Shown here: one piece after another, positions 1 to 8,651 of the stretch
Position numbering within the stretch: the first letter of the stretch is position 1
How the letters are laid out: the number at the start of each line of letters is the position of its first letter
Assembly (NCBI GenBank): GCA_019239785.1
Contig: JAFAZM010000171.1
Coordinates: forward strand, 1-9,891
Direction: 5' to 3'
DNA length: 9,891 nt
DNA from: Sphingomonadaceae bacterium
GTDB taxonomy: Bacteria; Pseudomonadota; Alphaproteobacteria; Sphingomonadales; Sphingomonadaceae
The notes under the pieces: model-generated
What the model was told of the DNA's origin: nothing
The model's database searches: none
What the model saw: the letters and a program-made list of their open reading frames with translations, nothing else
Translations under genes and position numbers: made by a program

Positions 1-1057
<1,057 letters not shown>

Positions 1058-1070
1058 GTTCGTGACCCCC

Positions 1071-1409
1071 TTAGATCGCGTCGTCGTTGAGCTCGCCGGT
1101 GCGGATCCGCACGGCCTGGCCGACATCGAGGACGAAGATCTTCCCGTCCCCGATCGAGCCGGTGTTCGCCGCGGCCTGGATCGCCTCGATCGCGCCGGCG
1201 GCGACCCCGTCGGCGACCACGATCTCGACCCGCACCTTCGGCACGAAGCTGGTGGTATATTCGGCGCCGCGGTATATTTCGGTCTGGCCCTTCTGCCGGC
1301 CGAACCCGCGGACCTCGGAAACCGTCATGCCTGTCACGCCGGCGGCGGCGAGCGCGTCGCGAACCTCCTCGAGCTTGAACGGCTTGATGATTGCGACGAT
1401 CAACTTCAT
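1071..1409 (-). CDS. glnK: PII nitrogen regulatory protein GlnK
   Basis: This 112-residue PII protein has the standard family length. It senses 2-oxoglutarate and ATP/ADP and controls AmtB and other nitrogen targets in the cytoplasm. The N-terminus MKLIVAIIKPFKLEEVRDAL is typical. The T-loop (GFGRQKGQTEIYRGAEYTT, about 35-53) keeps Tyr51, the uridylylation site known from enteric PII. The B-loop is TGSIGDGK (83-90), and C-loop arginines R101 and R103 are present. The gene lies directly upstream of amtB, which favours the name glnK over glnB. That is a context argument, since the sequence alone does not separate the two. An AGGGGGA Shine-Dalgarno precedes the ATG at 1409. The 183-base upstream spacer holds stem-loops but no clear sigma-54 promoter. 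Confidence 0.96.
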   Translation of the reverse strand: MKLIVAIIKPFKLEEVRDALAAAGVTGMTVSEVRGFGRQKGQTEIYRGAEYTTSFVPKVRVEIVVADGVAAGAIEAIQAAANTGSIGDGKIFVLDVGQAVRIRTGELNDDAI

Positions 1410-1432
1410 TCTCGTCCCCCTTCATCGGTGAG

Positions 1433-1452
1433 CGCGGCACTGCCGTGCCGCG
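1433..1452 (-). other. 8-bp GC stem-loop in the glnK leader
   Basis: CGCGGCAC (1433-1440) and GTGCCGCG (1445-1452) are perfect inverted copies around a 4-base loop. The hairpin ends 23 bases before the glnK ATG and lies just upstream of its ribosome binding site. A second, GC-only stem of 6 bp sits at 1464-1469/1475-1480. It could be an mRNA structure in the leader or an operator palindrome. The sequence does not decide between them. Confidence 0.5.
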
Positions 1453-1510
1453 ACGACAGCTTCGGGGGCCGGGCGCCCCCTCAGGGCGTCGGACATGATG
1501 TGTCGCGTAC

Positions 1511-1614
1511 TTTGCTGCACTGCGTCAACGGAGCGGTGAACAATTCACACCGGCTCCGTTACGAGCTTAAATTCAGGCGCTTTATTCCTGCATCAAGAAT
1601 TTTGCTGCGCTGCG
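1511..1614. repeat. 14-base direct repeat TTTGCTGCRCTGCG, two copies 90 bases apart
   Basis: On the + strand TTTGCTGCACTGCG occupies 1511-1524 and TTTGCTGCGCTGCG occupies 1601-1614, differing at one base. The first copy is in the fghA-glnK spacer. The second covers the last codons of fghA (AAQQN). The core CTGC-N3-GC resembles the TGC-rich sites known for PhaR-type regulators of alphaproteobacteria, but the match is incomplete. A binding-site role upstream of glnK is a guess, and chance is possible. Confidence 0.4.
1527..1560 (-). terminator. Bulged stem-loop downstream of fghA, possible terminator
   Basis: AACGGAGC (1527-1534) pairs with GCTCCGTT (1553-1560). An inner GG/CC and a TGAA/TTCA step continue the stem around a short loop. 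It begins 33 bases past the fghA stop, so it may end the formaldehyde transcript before the separate glnK-amtB unit. No T-run follows on the minus strand, so it is not a textbook intrinsic terminator. An operator for glnK or a protective 3' structure are alternatives. Confidence 0.35.
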
Positions 1615-2453
1615 ATGCCGAGACGCTGCGCATGCCAGTGCAGGTGATCGGCCATGAAGGTCGAGATGAAGTAATAGCTATGATCGTAGCCCGGCTGGCG
1701 GCGGAGGGTCAGGGGGATTCGCGCCTTCGCGCAGGCCGCCTCGAGCAACTCCGGCCGCAATTGCTCAGCGAGGAAGGCATCCGCTTCGCCGTGGTCGACG
1801 AGCAGCGCGTCGATTCGCGCGCCATCCTCGATCAGCGCCACCGCATCATGCGTGCGCCAGGCGGCCCGGTCCGGCCCGAGGTAGCGGGAGAGCGCCTTTT
1901 CGCCCCATGGCACCTGGCTTGGCGCGACGATCGGCGCGAAGGCGGAGACGCTGCGATAGCGGCCGGGATGGCGGAGGGCGAGGGTGAGCGCGCCATGGCC
2001 GCCCATCGAATGGCCGGTGATGGCCTGCCGGTCCATGTCCACCGGGAAATGCGCGGCGATCAGCTCGGGCAGCTCGGCGGTGATGTAGGATTCCATCCGG
2101 TAGTTGCGGTCGAACGGCGCCTGGGTCGCGTCGAGGTAGAAGCCGGCGCCCTGGCCGAAATCATAGGCCTCGTCGTCGGGCACGTCGGGCCCGCGCGGGC
2201 TGGTGTCCGGCGCGACGAAGATCAGGCCGAGCTCCGCGCAGGCGCGGCGATATTCGCCTTTCTCGGTGACGTTGGCGTGCGTGCAGGTGAGGCCGGAGAG
2301 ATACCAGACGACCGGCAGCTTCGCGCCGGCCTCGGCCTGGGGCGGCACGAAGACCGAGAAGGTCATGTCGGTTTTGGTCTCGGCAGAGTGATGTCTGTAG
2401 ACACCCTGAATGCCGCCGTGGGATTTGTTGGTGGAAACAGTCTCCAGCGCCAT
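1593..2453 (-). CDS. fghA: S-formylglutathione hydrolase
   Basis: This 286-residue serine esterase of the esterase D family hydrolyses S-formylglutathione to formate and glutathione in the cytoplasm. It is the second step of glutathione-dependent formaldehyde oxidation. Visible motifs are YLSGLTCTHANV (about 51-62), the nucleophile elbow GHSMGGHGAL with Ser149, DHGEADAFL with the likely catalytic Asp225, and GYDHSYYF with His258. Length matches the family (about 280). ATG at 2453 is preferred over an in-frame GTG one codon earlier, because GGAG lies six bases upstream of the ATG. frmA, the first enzyme of the pathway, is upstream on the same strand, with a micropeptide gene and a repeat cluster between them. 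That spacer may uncouple its expression from frmA. The family identification is certain. The symbol could equally be frmB or gfaA. Confidence 0.95.
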   Translation of the reverse strand: MALETVSTNKSHGGIQGVYRHHSAETKTDMTFSVFVPPQAEAGAKLPVVWYLSGLTCTHANVTEKGEYRRACAELGLIFVAPDTSPRGPDVPDDEAYDFGQGAGFYLDATQAPFDRNYRMESYITAELPELIAAHFPVDMDRQAITGHSMGGHGALTLALRHPGRYRSVSAFAPIVAPSQVPWGEKALSRYLGPDRAAWRTHDAVALIEDGARIDALLVDHGEADAFLAEQLRPELLEAACAKARIPLTLRRQPGYDHSYYFISTFMADHLHWHAQRLGIAAQQNS

Positions 2454-2469
2454 CACCCGCTCCGTTCGC

Positions 2470-2529
2470 CCTGATGGTCAGGTGGCTAGGCCCCCCCGGG
2501 CCTAGCTGCGGATTGCGGGGCAATCCGCA
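2470..2529. repeat. Three back-to-back hairpins upstream of fghA
   Basis: Three perfect inverted repeats follow each other with almost no gap. CCTGA/TCAGG (2470-2474, 2478-2482) has a 3-base loop. GCTAGGCCC/GGGCCTAGC (2485-2493, 2498-2506) has a CCCC loop. TGCGGATTG/CAATCCGCA (2507-2515, 2521-2529) has a 5-base loop. They lie in the leader of fghA, ending 17 bases before its ATG. They may be repeat-derived, and may act as an attenuator, processing site or mRNA stabiliser. Function is not shown by the sequence. Confidence 0.6.
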
Positions 2530-2537
2530 CCTCACCA

Positions 2538-2606
2538 TTGTCGAAGGGCTTTCCTTCTAGCTGCGGTAGGGAAAGGGGACGGCTTCGACAAGCTCAGCCC
2601 GAACGG
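2538..2606. repeat. REP-like sphingomonad intergenic repeat
   Basis: TTGTCGAAG (2538-2546) and CTTCGACAA (2583-2591) form outer arms. CTTTCC (2549-2554) and GGAAAG (2570-2575) form an inner stem. The right part continues as CTTCGACAAGCTCAGCCCG to about 2606. This matches the dispersed CTTCGACAAGCTCAG repeat that I recognise from sphingomonad genomes, read as FGLSLSKP in one frame. It is the best taxonomic hint in the window. Such elements are non-coding and often lie between genes as inverted pairs. Confidence 0.65.
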
Positions 2607-2617
2607 ATGGGAAAGCT

Positions 2618-2643
2618 GTGGGCGCCGCTCGCGCGGCGCCCAC
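2618..2643 (-). terminator. Strong GC stem-loop after the micropeptide gene
   Basis: GTGGGCGCCG (2618-2627) and CGGCGCCCAC (2634-2643) form a perfect 10-bp stem with a 6-base loop. On the minus strand it starts 7 bases after the stop codon of the 25-residue peptide gene and is followed by AGCTTTCCC. The T-run is poor, so termination may be partial. It could also protect the 3' end of a frmA-micropeptide transcript. Confidence 0.5.
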
Positions 2644-2650
2644 CCTGCGC

Positions 2651-2728
2651 TCAAAAGACATGGAAGATGTAGAGCAGGATGATGATCGGGATCGGAATGC
2701 CGATCAGCCACGCGAGAATGCCTTTCAT
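2651..2728 (-). CDS. 25-residue single-span membrane peptide
   Basis: This short gene begins ATG at 2728 and ends TGA at 2651. The peptide starts MKGILAWLIGIP and ends with an isoleucine-rich stretch and LLYIFHVF. Nearly the whole length (residues 3-25) is hydrophobic, with a proline pair in IGIPIPIII, so it should be one membrane span with a single Lys near the N-terminus. A near-ideal Shine-Dalgarno (GGAGGAG, 2738-2744) lies 9 bases upstream, the best ribosome site in this region. A 10-bp stem-loop follows the stop. It sits 87 bases after frmA and 197 bases before fghA, on the same strand. Similar tiny hydrophobic proteins with a GIPxPI core are, to my recollection, annotated as hypothetical in related bacteria. 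Function is unknown. A role as a membrane peptide linked to formaldehyde stress is inference from position only. Confidence 0.75.
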   Translation of the reverse strand: MKGILAWLIGIPIPIIILLYIFHVF

Positions 2729-2737
2729 GGTCTCGTT

Positions 2738-2760
2738 CTCCTCCCGGGCGACGTTCGCCC
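2738..2760 (-). promoter_or_regulatory. Shine-Dalgarno with adjoining hairpin before the micropeptide
   Basis: GGAGGAG reads on the minus strand at 2744-2738. One base further upstream is a perfect 6-bp hairpin, GGGCGA/TCGCCC (2746-2751, 2755-2760), with a 3-base loop. A stem directly beside a strong ribosome site may keep it open or modulate access. The Shine-Dalgarno decides the start of the 25-residue gene. Confidence 0.5.
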
Positions 2761-2815
2761 ATTGTGCGCGGGAAAACGAGGTTGCGAGGGTTGCGGTTCC
2801 GAAACGGACTCCCCT

Positions 2816-3928
<1,113 letters not shown>

Positions 3929-3958
3929 GGGGGCTCCCTCCGGATTCGTTCGGCCCTC

Positions 3959-3964
3959 GTATAG
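3959..3964 (-). promoter_or_regulatory. Possible -10 element of the frmA promoter
   Basis: CTATAC on the minus strand at 3964-3959 resembles a sigma-70 type -10 box and would start transcription about 20-25 bases before the frmA ATG. The expected -35 zone is T-rich (CTTTTGCTCTTT) but holds no good TTGACA match. It fits the 85-base gap between the amidotransferase stop and frmA. This is a weak call. Confidence 0.3.
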
Positions 3965-4003
3965 AGCGTGGGCCAAAGAGCAAAAGCCCTCGCGCCCCCT
4001 AAG

Positions 4004-4027
4004 GCCCTCCCCATCAAGAGGAGGGGC
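4004..4027 (-). terminator. Imperfect stem-loop at the end of the arginine operon
   Basis: GCCCTCC (4004-4010) pairs with GGAGGGGC (4020-4027) with one bulged G. The stop codon of the amidotransferase gene lies in the loop. It would close the long minus-strand operon ahead of frmA. There is no T-run directly after the stem, so intrinsic termination is uncertain. Confidence 0.35.
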
Positions 4028-4712
4028 TGAACTCCGGCGTTACGAGGAAGCGCCTGATCCACTCGCCGATGCGGGCATTGTCGTTGGGCGCGTCCAGCGA
4101 GGCGATCGCCGCGTCCGCGTCAGGGATGCGGTCGCGGCGGGAGTCGTAGAGCGCGCGGGCGAAGTCGGGCGACATTTCCGGATGGAACTGGAAGGAGATG
4201 GCCGGCTGGTCGCGCCAGGCGAAGCCGGCATAGGGCGTGAACAGGGTGGAGGCGATCAGCTCGGCCTCCTGCGGTGCGGCGACGACCTGATCCTGGTGCG
4301 AGGCGGGCGCCGCGACTAACGGCACCGGGTCCATCCAGGCCTCGTGCCGGACGATCGGGTAAGCGTGGAGTCCGACGCCCCAGCCCTTGTCCGATTTCTC
4401 TACCCGTCCGCCGAACGCTTGCGCCATGACCTGGTGGCCGAAGCAGATCCCGACCAGCTTCGCCCGGCCCTTCGCCGCGCGCAGGAAGGTGATCAGCCTG
4501 GGGATCCAGGGCAGGTCGTCATAGACCCCGGCCGCCGAGCCGGTGATCAGATAGGCATCGTGCCGGCCGACGTCGGCCGGCAACGCCCCTGCCTGGACGT
4601 CGTAGCTGCGCGCATCGAGCCCGATCAGGCGCTCGAACATCGCCGGATAGCGCCCGAACCGTTCCTCCAGCGCCGGCGGCGGCGCCCCCGTTTCGAGGAT
4701 GGCGAGGTTCAT
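4014..4712 (-). CDS. Stand-alone class I glutamine amidotransferase (GMP synthase-like)
   Basis: This 232-residue protein is a type 1 glutamine amidotransferase of the GMP-synthase-like group (COG0518 type). Such domains release ammonia from glutamine or act as related hydrolases. The nucleophile elbow is GICFGHQ with Cys90, followed by the family pattern GGRVEKSDKGWGVG. FQFHPEMSPDF supplies His177 and Glu179, completing the Cys-His-Glu triad. The oxyanion region is near YLITGSAAG (54-62). No synthetase domain is attached, so the acceptor is unknown. The ATG overlaps the stop of the ACT-domain gene by four bases (ATGA), and no clear Shine-Dalgarno is visible, so its translation depends on the upstream gene. 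Position as the last gene of an arginine operon suggests a nitrogen or amino-acid role, by inference only. It does not look like CarA, which has an extra N-terminal domain and the carA/carB context. Confidence 0.88.
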   Translation of the reverse strand: MNLAILETGAPPPALEERFGRYPAMFERLIGLDARSYDVQAGALPADVGRHDAYLITGSAAGVYDDLPWIPRLITFLRAAKGRAKLVGICFGHQVMAQAFGGRVEKSDKGWGVGLHAYPIVRHEAWMDPVPLVAAPASHQDQVVAAPQEAELIASTLFTPYAGFAWRDQPAISFQFHPEMSPDFARALYDSRRDRIPDADAAIASLDAPNDNARIGEWIRRFLVTPEFSPSS

Positions 4713-5061
4713 TGCGAGGACAGGGCCTGCAGCGCCGCGAGCGCCTCGTCGCGCCGGTCCCAGGGCACGAAGACATGGTCGTGATGCACGGCGGCGACGA
4801 CGTTGGCGGTGATGCCGCGCGCGGCGAGCGCGGCCGCGACGCGGGCGGTGAGGCCGACGGCCTCGAGGCTCGAATGCACGCCGAGCGTGATCCGCGCCCA
4901 GCCTTCGCCGGGACCGACCACGGTCACGCCCTCGGCCTCGCGGATCAGGGCGAAGGCTTCGCCGAGTACCGGCGCCTGGGCCTGGACGGTGAAGCCGTAT
5001 TGCACGGCGTGCAGCACGGGCGTCAGCCCTCCGAGCAGGCGGCTGAGGTCCGTCTCGCCGC

Positions 5062-5065
<4 letters not shown>
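4709..5065 (-). CDS. ACT-domain protein (DUF2241/ACT_7-like), CTG start
   Basis: This 118-residue protein resembles a small two-part ACT family whose members often begin M-S/T-G-x-T-DL and carry the motif VHSSLEAVGLTA, seen here near residues 63-74. A second signature, ITANVVAAVHHDHVFVP, follows. ACT domains usually bind amino acids, but the ligand of this family is not established to my knowledge. The usual start methods fail: the first in-frame GTG (5017) would remove the conserved N-terminal piece SGETDLSRLLGGLTP. A CTG at 5065 restores it, has GGAGGG at 5075-5070 with a 4-base spacer, and overlaps the argG stop as CTGA. That is the same 4-base geometry as the ATGA junctions elsewhere in the operon. 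The amidotransferase follows with an ATGA overlap. The start at CTG is inferred, and the gene itself is well supported. Confidence 0.85.
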
Positions 5066-6284
<1,219 letters not shown>

Positions 6285-6288
<4 letters not shown>

Positions 6289-6767
6289 GCGTAGATCACT
6301 TTCTCCTGGCCGGCCATGCGCTCGAAGCGGGCGCGCAGCGCGGCGATGTCTTCATTGTCGTGGATCGCGACGAACAAGGTGTCGTCGCCGGAGACGGTGC
6401 CGGCGATCTCGGGCAGCTGGGCATGGTCGATCGCCGAAGCGACGAGGTGGGCCGAGCCCGGCGGCGTGCGGATCACGAGCAGCCGGCCCGCGGCCTCGAT
6501 CCCGATCACCCATTCGCGCAAGATCCGTTCGAGCCGGCTGGTGCTCCAGTCGGCCGCGGCGAGCTGGTCGGGGAGGGCGTAGCAGAGCACGCCGCCGCGC
6601 TTCACCTTGACCGCGCCGAGCTGCTCCAGGTCGCGCGACACCGTCGCCTGGGTGACCGCGAAGCCAAGCGCGGCGAGCCGCTCGGTCACCTCCTCCTGGC
6701 TGACGAACTGGCCGGAGCGGACCAAATCGGCCAGCGCGCGCAATCGTCGGGTACGGGTGTCGGTCAT
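6285..6767 (-). CDS. argR: Arginine repressor ArgR
   Basis: This 160-residue protein has the usual length of ArgR. In known members an arginine-bound hexamer binds ARG boxes and represses biosynthesis genes. The N-terminal winged-helix half includes SQEEVTERLAALGFAVTQAT and the recognition-helix signature TQATVSRDL (39-47). The C-terminal oligomerisation and arginine-binding half carries RTPPGSAHLVASAID (100-114) and GDDT (127-130), whose aspartates bind arginine in the family. The ATG at 6767 has GGAGG five bases upstream. A longer frame starting at 6872 reads through a repeat and was rejected. A nested inverted repeat separates it from argF, and its stop overlaps argG. Its place inside the operon suggests autoregulation from the operon promoter outside the window. 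No ARG box was recognised here. Confidence 0.95.
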
Positions 6768-6771
6768 CCGT

Positions 6772-6898
6772 TCCTCCCCGGTACGGGGAGGGGGACCGCG
6801 CCGCGCAGCGGCGTGGTGGAGGGGGCGGCGGGGATGGGCGCTGCGCTGGGCCCCCTCCACCATGCTGCGCATGGTCCCCCTCCCCGTCCCGGGGAGGA
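6772..6898. repeat. Nested inverted repeat (BIME-like) between argF and argR
   Basis: Two arms, 6772-6826 and 6850-6898, are inverted copies around a 23-base centre. They agree over TCCTCCCCGG-ACGGGGAGGGGGACC at the outside, with one mismatch, and over TGGTGGAGGGGGC at the inside. Each arm is itself made of hairpins: CCTCCCCGGTACGGGGAGG plus CGCCG/CGGCG on the left, and CCATG/CATGG plus CCCCGTCCCGGGG on the right. The two inner loops differ between arms but both stay palindromic. This is typical of paired REP elements. It fills the only real gap of the operon and ends 5 bases before the argR ATG, so its left end contains the argR ribosome site. Confidence 0.8.
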
Positions 6899-6915
6899 TC
6901 TGTGCGCGGAGCTCT

Positions 6916-7782
6916 TCACCTCACCCCCGCGAGCCAGGCGAGCGCGCCGCGGGCGGTGTGCATGCGGTTTTCGGCCTGACGCCAGACCGCGCTCCGCGGG
7001 CTCTCCATCACCGCATGCGTCACCTCCTCGCCGCGGCGGGCGGGGAGGCAGTGGAGGAAATAGGCATCGTTCGCCTTCGCCAGCAGGGCTTCATTGACCT
7101 GATAGTCGGCGAAGGCCTTCAGCCGCGTCTCGGCCTCGTCGTCCTGGCCCATCGAAACCCAGACGTCGGTATAGACGATCTCGGCCCCGGCCACGGCTTC
7201 GGCCGGGTCGGCGACCTGGCGCACGCCGGCCGGCGCGTCGGCCAGCCTGTAGCCTTCCGGGCTCGCCAGGATCAGCTCCGCGCCGACCGCGACGCAGCCC
7301 TGCGCGAGCGAGCGGGCGACATTGTTGTCGGCATCGCCGACATAGGCGATGCGCACCCCCTCGAGCCGGCCGAGCAATTGCTTCACGGTGAGCAAATCGG
7401 CGAACGCCTGCAGCGGATGATCGCGGTCCGAGAGCAGGTTGAGGACCGGGATCTCCACCGCCGCGGCCATGGCGACGAGGTCGCGATGGTCCATCACCCG
7501 CGCAGCGATGATCGCATGGTAGCAGGCCAGGGTACGGGCGACGTCCTCGGCGGTTTCGCGGGTGCCGAGGCCGACCTCCTCCTTCTGGATGTAGATCGGA
7601 TGCGCGCCCAGCTGGACCGCCGCCATCTCGGTCGAGTTGCGGGTGCGCGCGCTCGGCTTCTGGAAGACCAGGGCGACGCCCTTGCCGGCGAGCGGCGCGC
7701 CGAGATCGGTCCGCTCGGAAAGGGCCAGGATTTCCGCGAAGGCGCCGTCGGGCAGCTCCGCGATGCTGAGCAGGTCGGTCAT
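6916..7782 (-). CDS. argF: Ornithine carbamoyltransferase
   Basis: This 288-residue enzyme converts ornithine and carbamoyl phosphate to citrulline. The carbamoyl-phosphate motif is SARTR (44-48), in the context FQKPSARTRNSTEMA. Most proteobacterial enzymes instead have STRTRVSFE there. DHPLQAFADL (121-130) and HCLPARRGEEV (244-254) are canonical. DVWVSMG (206-212) is the ornithine-binding SMG loop, which supports ornithine rather than aspartate or acetylornithine as substrate. It is somewhat short, since the family is commonly 300-330. The ATG overlaps the argB stop as ATGA. Downstream is the inverted repeat, then argR. The RTRNSTE variant reminds me of actinobacterial-type enzymes. That affinity is an impression, not a computed result. 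The function call is firm. Confidence 0.95.
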   Translation of the reverse strand: MTDLLSIAELPDGAFAEILALSERTDLGAPLAGKGVALVFQKPSARTRNSTEMAAVQLGAHPIYIQKEEVGLGTRETAEDVARTLACYHAIIAARVMDHRDLVAMAAAVEIPVLNLLSDRDHPLQAFADLLTVKQLLGRLEGVRIAYVGDADNNVARSLAQGCVAVGAELILASPEGYRLADAPAGVRQVADPAEAVAGAEIVYTDVWVSMGQDDEAETRLKAFADYQVNEALLAKANDAYFLHCLPARRGEEVTHAVMESPRSAVWRQAENRMHTARGALAWLAGVR

Positions 7783-8651
7783 TCCCGGGGCCCCCGCGTG
7801 ATCATCGTGCCGATGCCCTGGTCGGTCAGGATCTCGATCAGCAAGGCGTGCGGCACGCGGCCGTCGATGATGTGCGCGGAGCCGACGCCGCCGTCGACCG
7901 CGTCGGCGCAGGCGCGGAGCTTGGGGATCATGCCCGCCGAGACGCTCTCATGCGCGATCCGGTCGCGCAGCTCGGCCGAGGTCAGCCGCTGGATCAGGCT
8001 GCTCTCGTTCTTCGGATCGGCGAGCAGGCCGGGCGCGGCGGTGAGATAGACGATCTTCTCCGCCTGCATCGCCACCGCGATCGCCATCGCCGCCTCGTCG
8101 GCATTGATATTGTAGGGCTGGCCGGAAGGATCGGCGCCGATCGTGGAGACGACCGGGGCCATCCCCTTTTCGAGGAGGCCGTGCAGCCGCTCCGCGCGCA
8201 CCTCGGCGACGTCGCCGACGAAGCCGAGCGCCGGATCGCGCGGCTTTGTGACGAGCAGCCCGCCATCCTCGCCGGCGACGCCGACCGCGACCGGATCGGC
8301 CAGGGTCTCGCGGTTGATCGTCGCGACCAGGTCGCGATTGACCTCGCCGACCAGCACCATCCGCACGATCCGCAGGGTCTCCTCGTCGGTGACGCGCAGG
8401 CCGTCCTTGAACTCGGGCGTCTTGCCCATCTTCTTCATCAGGGCGTCGACCTGGGGCCCGCCGCCATGGACGAGCACGCAGTTCACGCCGACGCTGCGCA
8501 GCAGCAGCACGTCCTGCGCGAGTGCGCGGTCGAGCGCCTTGTCGATCGCCGCCCCGCCCAATTTCACCACGACATTCTTGCCGCGGAAGCGCTGGATATA
8601 GGGCAGGGCCTCGACGAGGACGTGCGCGGTGAGGGCCGGGTTGCTGCTCAT
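7779..8651 (-). CDS. argB: Acetylglutamate kinase
   Basis: This 290-residue amino-acid kinase phosphorylates N-acetylglutamate with ATP, the step usually feedback-controlled by arginine in the long form. The motifs are VVVKLGGAA (Lys30), VHGGGPQVD (61-69), GLRVTD (84-89), YNINADEAA with the catalytic Asp185, and GMIPKL with Lys244. The extended N-terminus (HVLVEALPYIQRF) is the helix linked to arginine-sensitive hexamers in the family, so feedback inhibition is plausible. Two departures are visible: VKLGGAA replaces the common VKYGGNA, and LTAAPG replaces LTDVxG, losing an aspartate of the nucleotide site. The ATG overlaps the argJ stop (ATGA) and the stop overlaps argF. Identification is firm. 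Confidence 0.96.
   Translation of the reverse strand: MSSNPALTAHVLVEALPYIQRFRGKNVVVKLGGAAIDKALDRALAQDVLLLRSVGVNCVLVHGGGPQVDALMKKMGKTPEFKDGLRVTDEETLRIVRMVLVGEVNRDLVATINRETLADPVAVGVAGEDGGLLVTKPRDPALGFVGDVAEVRAERLHGLLEKGMAPVVSTIGADPSGQPYNINADEAAMAIAVAMQAEKIVYLTAAPGLLADPKNESSLIQRLTSAELRDRIAHESVSAGMIPKLRACADAVDGGVGSAHIIDGRVPHALLIEILTDQGIGTMITRGPRE

Noticed and set aside
1434..1452. Possible sigma-54 element in GGCAC-N-GC near glnK
   Set aside because: The spacing between GG and GC is one base short, and the start site would fall almost on the ribosome site.
1422..1496. 24-codon minus-strand frame upstream of glnK
   Set aside because: There is no ribosome site, the composition is Arg/Ala-rich, and it crosses both leader hairpins. 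There is no support for a leader peptide.
3929..3976. Upstream ATG extending FrmA by 16 residues
   Set aside because: It would cover the likely promoter, and the extension has no family match. The ATG at 3928 has a strong ribosome site.
6768..6872. Upstream start extending ArgR by 35 residues
   Set aside because: The extension is translated inverted repeat, and the ATG at 6767 has a good Shine-Dalgarno and gives the standard ArgR length.
6768..6915. ARG box operator before argR
   Set aside because: No AT-rich TGAAT-like palindrome is visible. The spacer is almost entirely GC-rich repeat.
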